This document shows positions 1 to 9,206 of a DNA stretch of 64,000 bases, one piece after another; positions within the stretch are counted from its first letter, which is position 1, and each line of letters starts with the position of its first letter. The notes under the pieces are model-generated. The model was not told the DNA's origin. It did no database searches and saw nothing but the letters and a program-made list of their open reading frames with translations. The position numbers were made by a program, and so were the translations under genes. The DNA comes from Clostridium aestuarii (lineage in GTDB: Bacteria; Bacillota; Clostridia; Clostridiales; Clostridiaceae). The stretch spans positions 1 through 64,000 of the forward strand of contig NZ_JAPQER010000008.1 of NCBI RefSeq assembly GCF_026735135.1. The letters run 5' to 3'.

Positions 1-344
1 CAGAAGAAATAGGAAAACAAGCAGTACAAGTAGAAGAAGCACCTGGATTTGTAGTAAATAGAATATTAATTCCAATGATAAATGAAGGAGTAGGAATTTT
101 AGCAGAAGGAATAGCTTCAGCAGAAGATATAGATACAGCTATGAAGCTTGGAGCAAATCATCCAATGGGACCTTTAGCTTTAGGAGATCTTATAGGATTA
201 GATGTATGTCTTGCTATAATGGATGTATTATACAATGAAACACAAGATTCAAAATATAGAGCTCATTCATTATTAAGAAAATACGTAAGAGCTGGATGGC
301 TTGGTAGAAAAACAGGAAAAGGATTCTTTGATTATTCAAAATAA
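1..344 (+). CDS. hbd: 3-hydroxybutyryl-CoA dehydrogenase, 3' part (cut by window start)
   Basis: This is the C-terminal part of the NAD(P)-dependent enzyme that reduces acetoacetyl-CoA to 3-hydroxybutyryl-CoA in the clostridial butyrate pathway. The reading frame is open from base 3 and runs into the window edge, so the start lies outside. The visible 113 residues are the all-helical C-terminal substrate and dimerisation domain. Typical stretches are [31 protein letters not shown] and a C-terminal [16 protein letters not shown]. The Rossmann NAD-binding domain is missing only because of the cut. The thiolase gene thl follows on the same strand after 145 bases, which fits the crt-bcd-etfBA-hbd-thl arrangement of several clostridia; the other genes would lie upstream. 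Codon use is strongly biased, as expected for a highly expressed fermentation gene. Confidence 0.95.
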   Translation, partial: EEIGKQAVQVEEAPGFVVNRILIPMINEGVGILAEGIASAEDIDTAMKLGANHPMGPLALGDLIGLDVCLAIMDVLYNETQDSKYRAHSLLRKYVRAGWLGRKTGKGFFDYSK

Positions 345-489
345 TTAAATCTATTTGAGAGTTATACAAGTACGGTTTAATAAAATATAAAAAAGTTTAA
401 ATAAAGTTTTATTTATTAAAAAATTTATAAAAAATAGTTCTAAAATTCGAAAAATAATAAATATTGAAAATAAATAGGAGGGTATTATT

Positions 490-1671
490 ATGAAAAATAT
501 AGTTATAGCAAGTGCAGTAAGAACAGCAATAGGAGCATTTGGAGGAGCTTTAAAAGATGTTTCAGCAGCAGATTTAGGATCTATAGTTATTAAAGAAGCA
601 TTAAATAGAGCTGGAGTTAAACCAGAACAAGTTGAAGAAGTTATAATGGGTCATGTTATTCAAGCTGCACAAGGACAAAATACATCTAGACAATCATCTA
701 TAAATGCAGGAATACCAGTAGAAGTACCAACATTTGCAATAAATAAAGTATGTGGTTCAGGATTAAGAGCAGTATCATTAGCAGCACAAATGATAAAAGC
801 AGGAGATGCAGATATAATTGTTGCAGGTGGAACAGAAAACATGTCAAGAGCTCCATATGCACTTGAAGGTGCAAGATGGGGACAAAGAATGGGCGATGGA
901 AAAATGGTAGATACAATGATTAAAGATGCATTGTGGGATGCATTTAACAACTACCATATGGGAATTACAGCTGAAAATGTTAATGATAAATATGGTGTAA
1001 CTAGAGAAGAACAAGATGCATTTTCATTAAGATCTCAACAATTAGCAGAAAAAGCAATAAAAGAAGGAAGATTCAAAGATGAGATAGTTCCAGTAGTTGT
1101 AAAAACAAGAAAAGGTGAAGTAGTAGTAGATACAGATGAATATCCAAAATTCGGATCAACTGCTGAAAAATTAGCTAAATTAAGACCAGCATTTAAGAAA
1201 GATGGATCAGTTACAGCAGGAAATGCTTCAGGAATAAATGATGGAGCAGCAGCTTTTGTTATAATGAGTGAAGAAAAAGCTGAAGAATTAGGAATAAAAC
1301 CAATGGCTAAAATAGCTTCTTATGGTTCAAAAGGGGTAGATCCTTCAGTAATGGGTCTTGGACCAATAGGAGCATCAAAAGTTGCATTAGAAAGAGCAGG
1401 ATTAAATATAGAAGATATGGATCTTATAGAAGCTAACGAAGCATTTGCAGCACAAAGTATAGCAGTTTCAAGAGAATTAGGATTTGATAAATTAATGGAC
1501 AGAGTAAATGTAAATGGAGGAGCTATAGCACTTGGTCATCCAGTAGGATGCTCAGGAGCAAGAATACTTGTTACTTTATTACATGAAATGGAAAAGAGAG
1601 ATGCTAAAAAAGGTTTAGCTACACTTTGTATAGGTGGCGGAATGGGAACAAGCGTTATAGTTGAAAGATAA
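490..1671 (+). CDS. thlA: Acetyl-CoA acetyltransferase (thiolase)
   Basis: This cytoplasmic enzyme condenses two acetyl-CoA into acetoacetyl-CoA, the first step toward butyrate. The 393-residue length is normal for the family. The acyl-accepting cysteine is C88 in [10 protein letters not shown]. The C-terminal catalytic residues are H350 in [12 protein letters not shown] and C380 in LCIGGGMG. The C88/C380 pair corresponds to the positions that form a redox-switch disulfide in the C. acetobutylicum enzyme, but whether it does so here is inference. The ATG is preceded by a strong ATAGGAGGG site. The gene ends in a strong bidirectional terminator shared with the convergent phosphate transporter gene. 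Confidence 0.97.
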   Translation: MKNIVIASAVRTAIGAFGGALKDVSAADLGSIVIKEALNRAGVKPEQVEEVIMGHVIQAAQGQNTSRQSSINAGIPVEVPTFAINKVCGSGLRAVSLAAQMIKAGDADIIVAGGTENMSRAPYALEGARWGQRMGDGKMVDTMIKDALWDAFNNYHMGITAENVNDKYGVTREEQDAFSLRSQQLAEKAIKEGRFKDEIVPVVVKTRKGEVVVDTDEYPKFGSTAEKLAKLRPAFKKDGSVTAGNASGINDGAAAFVIMSEEKAEELGIKPMAKIASYGSKGVDPSVMGLGPIGASKVALERAGLNIEDMDLIEANEAFAAQSIAVSRELGFDKLMDRVNVNGGAIALGHPVGCSGARILVTLLHEMEKRDAKKGLATLCIGGGMGTSVIVER

Positions 1672-1690
1672 TAATAATTAAATAAAGAAT

Positions 1691-1736
1691 AAAAAAATCC
1701 CAAGTAGATTTTAATTATCTACTTGGGATTTTTTTA
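1691..1736. terminator. Bidirectional intrinsic terminator between thlA and the Na/Pi transporter gene
   Basis: A perfect 19-base inverted repeat (1691-1709 with 1717-1735) encloses a 7-base loop. It has an A-tract on its left and a T-tract on its right. It can therefore end transcription of thlA on the plus strand and of the convergent transporter gene on the minus strand. Confidence 0.93.
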
Positions 1737-1761
1737 TGGATAGGGATTAAGTGATAAATAT

Positions 1762-3390
1762 TTAAGATACTTTATCTGTATTTGCATCAATGACAGCTCT
1801 AGCTATATTAGATGCATGATCTGCAATTCTTTCCATATTACTAACTATATCTAGTAAGATTATACCTGATTCAGTATTACATGAAGTAGTACTTAATCTA
1901 CGTATATGATTAATTCTACAGGATTTTTCTAAGAAATCTACTTGTTCTTCTAATTTAATTACATCTAATGCTAAATTTGTATCTCCATTTTTTAGAGCAT
2001 CTAATGCATATGTACAAGCATCTAGAACTTTATTAAACATGTTTTGTAAATCTCCTTTTGATGAATCTGAAAAAGGTAGATCTTTTTCTATTACGATAGT
2101 AGCAAGTTCTGCAATGTTCTCTGCATGATCTCCTATTCTTTCTATATCATTTACAGTATGAAACAAATCATCTACAATTGTTCGATTTCCAACTGATACA
2201 GATTTATTTGATAATGTTACGAGATATTCAGTTATAGCTTTTTCTAAAGCGTTAATTTCCTTTTCTTTTTCAAAAGTATTTTGTAAATCTTTTTTAGATT
2301 TATTAAAGAAACCATCCATTGAACTTTCAAAAGATTTTTTAGCTATTTTCCCCATTCTAAGACATTCTTTGATTGTGTTAGGAAGCGCTATAGAAGGAGT
2401 TTCCAATATTCTATCATCAAGATATTTTGTTGTTTTTAGTTGTTCTTCATTTTCAACTTCAGGTATTATTTTCATAGCTAGCTTAACTAAAAGCATAGCA
2501 AATGGAAACTGAATAACAACATTTATAATATTAAATAACGTATGAGCATTAGCTATTTGTCTTGTAACATCTGTTGGATTAAGCTTTGTTACTATATAGG
2601 TTATAGGAGTATTTAAAATCAATGCAAACAAAAGAGTTCCTATGATATTAAAAGATAAGTGCATTATAGCTGCACGTTTTGCATTTTTGCTAGCACCTAT
2701 ACTTGATAAAAGTGCTGTAACACATGTTCCTATATTATCTCCATATAAAATTGGAAGAGCAGAAGATAAAGGAATTAATCCTTCAGAAGCTAAGGCAAGT
2801 AATATACCCATTGAAGCACTACTGCTTTGAACCACTACTGTTAATCCAAATCCCATTAAAATACCTAAAAAAGGATTATGACCAAAAGTAACTAAAGCAT
2901 TTTTAAAAGCTGGAACATCTCTTAGAGGCTTAACTGCATGTTTCATAAAATCCATACCTATGAACAATATACCAAAACCTATTAATATTTCAGCTATTTG
3001 TTTTGTTTTTTCATTGGAGGAAAATAAATATATTCCCATACCTATAGCTACAGCCACTGGAGCTATATCTGTAAATTTAAAAGATACAAGTTGTGCAGTT
3101 ACGGTAGTTCCTATATTTGCACCCATTATAACTCCAATTGCTTGAGTTAATTTCATTATTCCTGCGTTTACAAAACCAACTACCATAACAGTAGTTGCAC
3201 TACTACTTTGGATTATGGCTGTAACAAATACTCCAACTAAAGTCGCCATGAATCTGTTACTTGTTAAGAGTTCTATTATTTTACTTAATTTTTTTCCAGC
3301 TGCTTTTTGTAAGCCAGTACCCATCAAATTCATTCCATATAGGAATAATCCAAGTCCTCCTAAGATACCTAATGTAATTTCTAAAGCCAT
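1762..3390 (-). CDS. Na/Pi cotransporter family protein with C-terminal PhoU-like domain
   Basis: This 542-residue membrane protein belongs to the type II Na+/phosphate cotransporter family (NptA/YjbB-like). The first 310 or so residues hold the two inverted membrane repeats, each with a QSSSA signature (IIQSSSATT near residue 60 and VVQSSSASM near residue 185). The remainder is helical and soluble, with the heptad-like pattern of PhoU domains (for example DLFHTVNDIERIGDHAENI and IVSNMERIADHASNI). The family is predicted to move phosphate with sodium, and the PhoU part is thought to gate transport or sense phosphate. An AACGAGGAGGATAAAC site precedes the ATG. The gene stands alone, convergent with thlA and codirectional with mntP upstream. 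Transport direction cannot be read from sequence. Confidence 0.9.
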   Translation of the reverse strand: MALEITLGILGGLGLFLYGMNLMGTGLQKAAGKKLSKIIELLTSNRFMATLVGVFVTAIIQSSSATTVMVVGFVNAGIMKLTQAIGVIMGANIGTTVTAQLVSFKFTDIAPVAVAIGMGIYLFSSNEKTKQIAEILIGFGILFIGMDFMKHAVKPLRDVPAFKNALVTFGHNPFLGILMGFGLTVVVQSSSASMGILLALASEGLIPLSSALPILYGDNIGTCVTALLSSIGASKNAKRAAIMHLSFNIIGTLLFALILNTPITYIVTKLNPTDVTRQIANAHTLFNIINVVIQFPFAMLLVKLAMKIIPEVENEEQLKTTKYLDDRILETPSIALPNTIKECLRMGKIAKKSFESSMDGFFNKSKKDLQNTFEKEKEINALEKAITEYLVTLSNKSVSVGNRTIVDDLFHTVNDIERIGDHAENIAELATIVIEKDLPFSDSSKGDLQNMFNKVLDACTYALDALKNGDTNLALDVIKLEEQVDFLEKSCRINHIRRLSTTSCNTESGIILLDIVSNMERIADHASNIARAVIDANTDKVS

Positions 3391-3585
3391 GTTTATCCTC
3401 CTCGTTATAGAGCAATTTTAATTTTAAATTAACGTTTTAAAGAATAAGTTATAAATATTAAAAATAGTACCTAGATAACTTTATCAAAAATTTATATTAG
3501 ATATGTTAAGTATGTGTTAAATCTAAGTTAAAAATTACATTAGTGTATTTTTTGTCTTAGTATATTACTGGTAATTAGCTATTGG

Positions 3586-4146
3586 TTACTGAATAAGATG
3601 TTCTATTAATGTTTTTGTTCCTATTAATATAAGTACGATACCACCCGTAATTTCTGCTCTTTTTTTTAAAAGCTCTCCACATTTTTTACCTATTAGAACG
3701 CCTACAAAAGATATTACAAAAGTAATCAAACCTATTATACTTATTGCTTCTATTATGAAAACTTTGAGTAAAGCAAAACTTATTCCTACGATTAATGCAT
3801 CAATGCTGGTTGCTATAGCAAGAAATAATAATACCGTATCTTTTAAGGGATTGAATGTTGCTTTATCTTCTTTTGAAGTTATAGCTTCATAAATCATTTT
3901 ACCCCCTATAAGTCCTAAGAAAATAAAAGCAATCCAATGATCAAATATAATTATATAATTTCTAAATTTAGAAGCGATTGCCCATCCAATTAAAGGCATT
4001 AGAGCTTGAAATCCACCAAAATAAAAACTTATTTTTAGTGCATTTTTAATTTTTAAATTTTTAATGATTATTCCACTAGTAATTGATACGGCAAATGCAT
4101 CCATAGCTAATCCGAATGCTATAAATATTATAGATAATATATTCAT
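3586..4146 (-). CDS. mntP: Manganese efflux pump MntP (DUF204 family)
   Basis: This 186-residue polytopic membrane protein belongs to the MntP/YtaF-like manganese exporters. It has six predicted membrane segments in two repeats, with the conserved acidic residues in GLAMDAFAVSI (TM1) and ATSIDALIVGIS (second repeat). These aspartates are known to be important for Mn2+ export in the family. The reading frame stays open upstream, but the start at 4146 is chosen because AAAGGAGGCAATAAA lies directly before it; the upstream extension would be translated through the leader. A yybP-ykoY type Mn riboswitch with an overlapping terminator lies immediately upstream, so manganese-induced expression is strongly implied. 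Confidence 0.93.
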   Translation of the reverse strand: MNILSIIFIAFGLAMDAFAVSITSGIIIKNLKIKNALKISFYFGGFQALMPLIGWAIASKFRNYIIIFDHWIAFIFLGLIGGKMIYEAITSKEDKATFNPLKDTVLLFLAIATSIDALIVGISFALLKVFIIEAISIIGLITFVISFVGVLIGKKCGELLKKRAEITGGIVLILIGTKTLIEHLIQ

Positions 4147-4227
4147 TTTATTGCCTCCTTTTAAAATTTTATAGTAAAAAATATTTAGGTAAAAATAATA
4201 ATTTTTTATGCTGCTTTTAAGCAAAAT

Positions 4228-4274
4228 AAAAAAAGACTAATATATAACGCAAAAAAACGTTATACATAAGTCTC
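4228..4274 (-). terminator. Riboswitch-controlled intrinsic terminator upstream of mntP
   Basis: Read on the minus strand, a 16-base-pair imperfect hairpin (AGACT closing AGTCT, inner TATAACG with CGTTATA) is followed by seven Ts. Its 5' strand overlaps the 3' strand of the aptamer closing helix (GAGACTTA). Aptamer folding and terminator formation therefore exclude each other, which predicts that Mn2+ binding allows read-through into mntP. Confidence 0.8.
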
Positions 4275-4353
4275 ACTATTTAAAACAAAGCCAGGTGAAA
4301 ACACCAGTATGTTGACAGTGTTACACAATAAAAATGTGCTAGCTACTCCCTTA
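4267..4353 (-). ncRNA. yybP-ykoY manganese riboswitch aptamer
   Basis: On the minus strand the leader contains the family's conserved blocks in order: GGGAGTAGC at the 5' end, CTGTCAACATACTGG, a short stem, CCTGGCTTTGTT, and the closing GTGAGACTTA. This matches the yybP-ykoY consensus as I know it. The gene downstream encodes a manganese exporter, the usual partner of this Mn2+-sensing class. The expression platform is the terminator at 4228-4274. Confidence 0.9.
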
Positions 4354-4617
4354 TATATAAATTCAATACTAAAAATTAATTTAAATTTAGTTTTATAAAA
4401 ATAAATCAACTTTAATTACTAATTGATTATTATATAGAACTTTAGGTTTTATACTTTTATAACTACATACATAGTATAAGTAAATAAATATATGTAGTCA
4501 ACAGTTTCAGTATAGTATATGCATTTTATTAAAATTTGTAGACATAAAAGTATAAAATAAATCTTCATAAAATCTACATAAAATTAATATAAACTGAAAG
4601 AATAGGAGTTGATCTAG

Positions 4618-5322
4618 TTGAGAGATATAAACATATTACTTGCATTTTCAGCGGGAGTACTATCATTTTTATCACCGTGTGTACTTCCTCTTATACCTGG
4701 ATATATTACATATTTAACTGGGCTTAGTGTAGAAGATTTATCAGTTGGTAGAAGTAAGACAGTTATTTTAAAAAAATCCATAGGCTTTGTAATTGGATTT
4801 TCAATAGTGTTTATTTTGATGGGAATATCTGTGAGTTCTATTACAACAATATTTTCGAATAATAGAGATATATTTAGAAAAATAGGTGGGATACTAATAA
4901 TAATCTTTGGATTGCATACAATGGGAGTATTTAGGATAAGTTTTTTTTACAGAGAAAAAAGATTATTAAATTTTAATAAAGGAAATTGGAATTTAAGTTC
5001 AATATTAATGGGTATGGCATTTGCAACAGGATGGACTCCATGTATTGGACCAATACTTTCTTCTATTTTGATATATGCAGGAAGCACAAGTGATTTAGGT
5101 AAAGGAATAGTTTTACTAGTATTTTATTCAGCAGGGCTTGCAGTACCATTTTTATTAACTGCGTTATTAATGGATAAAGCTTCAAATTATATTAGAAAAT
5201 TATATAAATATTTTCCTGTGATTTCTATAATCAGTGGGCTACTTTTAATAGTTATGGGAGTAATGACTTTTACTAATAAACTGACTCTTTTAAATAAGTA
5301 TTTTGGTTTTATAGGTAATTAA
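4618..5322 (+). CDS. ccdA: CcdA-type thiol-disulfide membrane transporter
   Basis: This 234-residue membrane protein of the CcdA/DsbD transmembrane family passes electrons from cytoplasmic thioredoxin across the membrane to extracytoplasmic thiol proteins. Six membrane segments are predicted. The redox-active cysteines are C21 in the first segment (SFLSPCVLPLIPGY) and C142 in the fourth (GWTPCIGPILSS), both flanked by prolines as expected. Translation starts at TTG behind AATAGGAGTTGATCTAG. A TlpA/ResA-like thioredoxin is encoded 105 bases downstream and is the obvious partner. No cytochrome c synthesis genes are present, so a general role in reducing secreted or coat proteins is more likely. 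Confidence 0.92.
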   Translation: MRDINILLAFSAGVLSFLSPCVLPLIPGYITYLTGLSVEDLSVGRSKTVILKKSIGFVIGFSIVFILMGISVSSITTIFSNNRDIFRKIGGILIIIFGLHTMGVFRISFFYREKRLLNFNKGNWNLSSILMGMAFATGWTPCIGPILSSILIYAGSTSDLGKGIVLLVFYSAGLAVPFLLTALLMDKASNYIRKLYKYFPVISIISGLLLIVMGVMTFTNKLTLLNKYFGFIGN

Positions 5323-5427
5323 TATGTTTAGTGAAACAGCTAGACTTAGTAGTTAACACGACTAAATTGAAGAAAATAGTTAAATTAAGCTATAGCGACT
5401 AAACTTAAGATAGGTTGGTGGTATAAT

Positions 5428-6030
5428 ATGTCTAAAAAAACAGTTGTGGGACTTATTTCAGTTACTATAATTATAGTGGCTTTTTATGGAATAAAACTGT
5501 ATACAAATTCTTATAAAAATGATTTAAATAAAGTGATTGAAGACACTGAACAAAATGAAAAAATAAAACAAGAAGAAAATGAAAAATTAGATAAAGAAAA
5601 AGAGGGTGAGAAAGAAGCTGGTGAAATTGATTATAATAAAGATAATAATTTTACTTTAGCTGATTTAGATGAAAATACAATATCTTTGAGTGATTATAAA
5701 GGTAAAAAAGTGTTCTTGAATTTTTGGGCAAGTTGGTGTAGTCCGTGTAGAAGTGAAATGCCGGATATGGATACGTTGTATGAGAACATTAAAGACTCTG
5801 ATACGGTGATGTTGGCAGTTAACATAGGTGAAGATAAAGATGACGTAAAGAAGTTCATTGATAATAATGAGTTCCAATTTAAGGTGCTTCTTGATACTAA
5901 AACAAAAGTTGGTGAACAATATAGTGTTTCAGGTATACCCACTTCGTTCTTAATTGATGAAAATGGTAATATAGTTAGATCCATAACTGGAGCAATGAGT
6001 TTAAAACAAATGCAAGAATTTATTCGTTAG
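5428..6030 (+). CDS. TlpA/ResA-like membrane-anchored thioredoxin
   Basis: This 200-residue protein has an uncleaved N-terminal membrane anchor (about residues 5-24), a charged Lys/Glu-rich linker to about residue 66, and a thioredoxin fold of the AhpC-TSA/Redoxin group. The active site is WCSPC (C104, C107), and a cis-proline lies in SGIPTSFLID. Proteins of this type reduce specific disulfides outside the membrane and are recharged by CcdA, encoded just upstream. The ribosome site is weak (GGTTGGTGG), so translation may be modest. The substrate is unknown; in spore formers such proteins act in cytochrome c or spore cortex/coat maturation. Confidence 0.9.
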   Translation: MSKKTVVGLISVTIIIVAFYGIKLYTNSYKNDLNKVIEDTEQNEKIKQEENEKLDKEKEGEKEAGEIDYNKDNNFTLADLDENTISLSDYKGKKVFLNFWASWCSPCRSEMPDMDTLYENIKDSDTVMLAVNIGEDKDDVKKFIDNNEFQFKVLLDTKTKVGEQYSVSGIPTSFLIDENGNIVRSITGAMSLKQMQEFIR

Positions 6031-6086
6031 ATAAAAAGTTTAGATTGTTTTTAATTAATTTGTTGAGAAAAAATAGTTTATTATCT

Positions 6087-6115
6087 GCCAAGGATATATT
6101 TTCTTGGCTTTTTTT
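6087..6115 (+). terminator. Intrinsic terminator after the TlpA-like gene
   Basis: The hairpin GCCAAG/CTTGGC (6087-6092 with 6103-6108, 10-base loop) is followed by a run of Ts, 57 bases after the stop codon. Confidence 0.85.
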
Positions 6116-6255
6116 ATTATCTAAATGATATTTATACTAAAAAAATTGGGAATATTAAAATTACATAATAATTACATTGACTTTTTTTTTATAATAATAT
6201 AATATATAAACAACATAAAACCTATAGGAATACTAGGAAAGAAAGGGGATACGTA

Positions 6256-6375
6256 TGTAGTGGTGGAAGTGAAAAGTGTACTATAAAAAGACAAATTCCA
6301 GGCAGTATATCTTTTGTACCACTAGTAGCAGGAACGATAATTGGAGGAGAAATAATAAAAAATATAATATTTTAA
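6256..6375 (+). pseudogene. Remnant of tcdA (tRNA threonylcarbamoyladenosine dehydratase), C-terminal 39 codons
   Basis: No intact gene fills 6031-6479. In one frame the stretch reads CSGGSEKCTIKRQIPG, then SISFVPLVAGTIIGGEIIK, and ends in NIIF and a stop. This closely resembles the C-terminus of clostridial TcdA/CsdL proteins (E1-like ThiF family), with the paired cysteines before RRQIPGSISFVP. The frame stays open for only a short way upstream, into AT-rich sequence with no start and no E1 ATP-binding domain. The likely explanation is a deletion that removed the 5' part of the gene, leaving a tail between the TlpA and ABC transporter genes. The assignment rests on remembered family sequence. 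Confidence 0.7.
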
Positions 6376-6479
6376 TTATGAGTTTGATTTTAGCTTATTT
6401 AATAAAAATAAGTTAATTATTTTTAAACATAAAACCCAGTAAACATATAGTAATAATAAGAAAAGAGGAGAAGTCAAAT

Positions 6480-7265
6480 ATGTTAAAAAGATTAAGTGTA
6501 GTATTACTAGCAATAGTTGTTTCAATGATAGGTTTAATAGGATGTGGTACAAAACAAAATACAACAGAAAATCAAAAAGTAATAAGGGTTGGAAGTTCAG
6601 GACAATATTATCCATTTACTTTTGTAGAAAATGATGAGTTGCAAGGATTTGAAATAGACGTATGGAATGAAATTGGAAAGAGAATTGGTTATGATGTTGA
6701 GTTTGTAACAGCAAAATTTAGTGGTTTATTTGGTATGCTTGAGACAGATAAGTTGGATACAATTTCTAATCAAATATCAATAACTCAACAGAGAAAGGAA
6801 AAATATTGGTTTACTACTCCTTATGTATATTCTGGAGCTCAATTAGTTGTGAAAAAAGGAAATGATTTTATTAAAGGATTTGAAGATTTAAAAGGCAAAA
6901 AAGTAGGAGTTAGTTTGGGAAGCAATTATGAACAAATGTTAAGAAAATTTGATAAAAATAATGAGATTAATATTATCACATATGATGGTGGGGCTTTAGA
7001 ACAGGATGTTACTTTAGGTAGAATAGACGCATTTCTAATGGATAGGGTATCAAGCTTAGCATTAATTAAAAAAACAAAACTAGATTTACAGTTAGCAGGA
7101 GAACCTATTGCCATAAATGAAAATTCTTTCCCTTTCCCTAAAAAAGAAGATAACAAAGAACTTATTGAAAATGTTAATAAAGCTATAGAAGATATGAGAG
7201 CTGATGGTACTTTAAAAAATATATCAAAAAAATGGTTTGATATAGATATAACTGATAAGAGATAA
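6480..7265 (+). CDS. Amino acid ABC transporter substrate-binding lipoprotein
   Basis: This 261-residue protein begins with a lipoprotein signal peptide ending in the lipobox LIGC (C22), so it should be anchored on the outer face of the membrane. The rest is a SBP_bac_3 domain of the polar amino acid type, beginning IRVGSSGQYYPFTF and including LQGFEIDVWNEIGKRIGYDVEF. It would capture an amino acid and deliver it to the permease and ATPase encoded directly downstream. AGAGGAGAAGTCAAAT precedes the ATG. The ligand cannot be fixed; cystine, glutamine or a cationic amino acid are all possible. No T-box or other riboswitch was recognised in the leader. Confidence 0.92.
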   Translation: MLKRLSVVLLAIVVSMIGLIGCGTKQNTTENQKVIRVGSSGQYYPFTFVENDELQGFEIDVWNEIGKRIGYDVEFVTAKFSGLFGMLETDKLDTISNQISITQQRKEKYWFTTPYVYSGAQLVVKKGNDFIKGFEDLKGKKVGVSLGSNYEQMLRKFDKNNEINIITYDGGALEQDVTLGRIDAFLMDRVSSLALIKKTKLDLQLAGEPIAINENSFPFPKKEDNKELIENVNKAIEDMRADGTLKNISKKWFDIDITDKR

Positions 7266-7282
7266 TTGGTGGTGGAATATGA

Positions 7283-7951
7283 ATGATAAATTTTGATATA
7301 CAATATGTTAGCAGATTATTTTCTATATTATTTAGATATTTACATGTAACTATGAGTATTTCGATATTTTCCATGATTATAGCATTGTTTTTAGGTGTAC
7401 TATTAGCTTTAGTAAGAGTTTCGAAAGTAAAAACTATATATTTTTTTAGTAACTTATATGTTTCATTTTTTAGAGGAACACCATTAATTGCTCAATTGTT
7501 TTTACTTTATTTTGGATTTCCACAAGTTATACCTTTACTTAAAAATTTAGATGCTTATACTATAGCTATTATTGGGTTAGGGTTAAATGCTTCTGCTTAT
7601 ATGTCTGAGAGCATTAGAGCAGCTATAAATTCTATTGATAAAGGGCAAATGGAAGCATGTTTATCAGTAGGAATGAGTTATGGGCAAGCAATGAGAAGAA
7701 TAATTTTTCCGCAAGCTGCAAGAGTAGCTCTTCCATCAATAGCTAATAATTTTATAGATATTGTAAAAGGTTCTTCATTAGCTTTTACAATAGGAGTGGC
7801 AGAAATAATGGGAAAGGCTCAGATGGAAGGAGCATCTTCTTATAGATTGTTTGAAAGTTATTTAGCAGTAGCATTATTATATTGGATAGTTATAATAATA
7901 TTTGAATATATACAAAAGGTGTTAGAAAGAAAAATGAATGCAGCGTATTAG
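7283..7951 (+). CDS. Amino acid ABC transporter permease
   Basis: This 222-residue membrane protein of the HisM/GlnP group has five predicted segments. The EAA loop that contacts the ATPase is recognisable in [23 protein letters not shown], and an N-terminal [13 protein letters not shown] motif is typical of polar amino acid permeases. The gene starts 17 bases after the binding protein gene. The ATG at 7279 in another frame stops after five codons, so 7283 is used. A GGTGGTGGAAT stretch supplies the ribosome site. It probably acts as a homodimer. Confidence 0.92.
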   Translation: MINFDIQYVSRLFSILFRYLHVTMSISIFSMIIALFLGVLLALVRVSKVKTIYFFSNLYVSFFRGTPLIAQLFLLYFGFPQVIPLLKNLDAYTIAIIGLGLNASAYMSESIRAAINSIDKGQMEACLSVGMSYGQAMRRIIFPQAARVALPSIANNFIDIVKGSSLAFTIGVAEIMGKAQMEGASSYRLFESYLAVALLYWIVIIIFEYIQKVLERKMNAAY

Positions 7952-7962
7952 GATGTGATGAT

Positions 7963-8733
7963 ATGGGTAAAGTGTATAATTTTAATAGAAAATCAAATAT
8001 GATAAAAATTAATAATTTGTATAAGAGTTATAACGAAATAGAAGTTTTAAAAGGAATTAATTTAGAAATAAATAAGGGAGAAGTTGTTGTAATTATAGGT
8101 CCATCGGGTACTGGTAAATCTACTTTTTTAAGATGTATAAATTATTTAGAAATTCCTAATGAAGGAACTATTCAGATAGGCGAAGTATCTGTTAATGCAA
8201 AATGTAGTAGTAAAAAACATATAGTAGATTTAAGAAAGTGTACTGCTATGATATTTCAGAATTATAATTTGTTTAAAAATAAAACTGCTATTGAAAATAT
8301 TATGGAAGCATTAATAGTAGTGAAAAAAATGAACAAAAAAGATGCAGAAGAAAAGGCCTTAGATATACTTAAAAAAGTAGGATTACTAGAACAAAAATAT
8401 AAATATCCTTCTCAATTATCAGGAGGTCAGCAACAAAGAATTGGTATTGGTAGAGCAATAGCATTAGAACCAAAAGTAATTTTATTTGATGAACCTACAT
8501 CTGCCTTAGATCCTGAATTAATAGGAGATGTTTTAAACGTTATAAAGAGTATGGCGTATAATGGAATGACTATGATGATTGTTACGCATGAGATGGCATT
8601 TGCAAGAGAGATTGCAGATAGAATTATATTTATGGATGGTGGAAAAATAGTAGAGCAGGGAACACCAGAAGAAATATTTGATAATCCTAAGGATATAAGA
8701 GTTAAAAAATTTTTGAAACGAATATCCGTATAA
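7963..8733 (+). CDS. Amino acid ABC transporter ATP-binding protein
   Basis: This 256-residue ATPase energises the preceding permease. It shows Walker [10 protein letters not shown], the Q-loop FQNYNLF, signature LSGGQQQR, Walker [15 protein letters not shown] and the switch histidine in [10 protein letters not shown]. It has a 12-residue N-terminal extension compared with most relatives, which usually begin near MIKINNLYK (base 7999). The upstream ATG at 7963 is kept because GGATGTGATG precedes it and nothing resembling a ribosome site precedes 7999. It is the last gene of the three-gene operon. Confidence 0.93.
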   Translation: MGKVYNFNRKSNMIKINNLYKSYNEIEVLKGINLEINKGEVVVIIGPSGTGKSTFLRCINYLEIPNEGTIQIGEVSVNAKCSSKKHIVDLRKCTAMIFQNYNLFKNKTAIENIMEALIVVKKMNKKDAEEKALDILKKVGLLEQKYKYPSQLSGGQQQRIGIGRAIALEPKVILFDEPTSALDPELIGDVLNVIKSMAYNGMTMMIVTHEMAFAREIADRIIFMDGGKIVEQGTPEEIFDNPKDIRVKKFLKRISV

Positions 8734-8804
8734 AGAAAATACGGCTGTATGAATGCTAGCTTGAGCATAATTAGAAGAATACAATTTAGAATATAGGAGA
8801 TACT

Positions 8805-8825
8805 ATGACTTGTAATAAAAGTTAA
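8805..8825 (+). other. Six-codon mini-ORF (MTCNKS) with a strong ribosome site, upstream of the copper protein gene
   Basis: ATAGGAGATACT is followed by ATG ACT TGT AAT AAA AGT TAA, ending 18 bases before the start of the four-helix copper protein gene. It could be a leader peptide or a chance feature. Its only support is the good Shine-Dalgarno spacing. Confidence 0.25.
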
Positions 8826-8843
8826 GAAGGGAGTCAGATATAT

Positions 8844-9188
8844 ATGATGGCAACTGTAACTTCAAATGAAAAATATCAAAAATGTATTGATATTTGCTTA
8901 GAATGTGCTCAAGTATGTGAATTTTGTGCAACTTCCTGTTTAAATGAACCAGATCCTAAAACTATGGCTCGCTGCATAAAGTTAGATAGAGATTGTGCAG
9001 ATATATGTGTTTTATCAGCTCAATTTATGGCCAGAGATAGTGAGTTTTCTAAGGTAATTTGTTCATTATGTGCTAACATTTGTAGAACTTGTGGACAAGA
9101 ATGTGCTAATTTCACTCAAGAACATTGTAAAAAATGTGAAGACATTTGCAACAGATGTGCTGTAGAATGTGAAAATATGGCTAGATAA
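8844..9188 (+). CDS. Cys-rich four-helix bundle copper-binding protein (DUF326)
   Basis: This 114-residue soluble protein contains about 18 cysteines arranged as CxxxC/CxxC pairs along helices (CIDICLECAQVCEFC, CIKLDRDCADIC, CSLCANICRTCGQEC, CKKCEDICNRCAVEC). It matches the DUF326/YhjQ-like four-helix proteins. Relatives such as the Csp copper storage proteins bind many Cu(I) ions inside the bundle. There is no signal peptide, so a cytoplasmic location is likely. AGAAGGGAGTCAGAT precedes the two adjacent ATG codons. It lies close to the other copper genes (HMA/cupredoxin exporter, csoR-copA-copZ), supporting a role in copper buffering. No CsoR-like operator was seen upstream. Confidence 0.88.
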   Translation: MMATVTSNEKYQKCIDICLECAQVCEFCATSCLNEPDPKTMARCIKLDRDCADICVLSAQFMARDSEFSKVICSLCANICRTCGQECANFTQEHCKKCEDICNRCAVECENMAR

Positions 9189-9206
9189 ATTTATTAATTA
9201 AAATTA

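Noticed and set aside
7999..8733. Shorter start for the amino acid ABC ATPase
   Set aside because: It fits the usual family length but has no ribosome site, while the ATG at 7963 has one.
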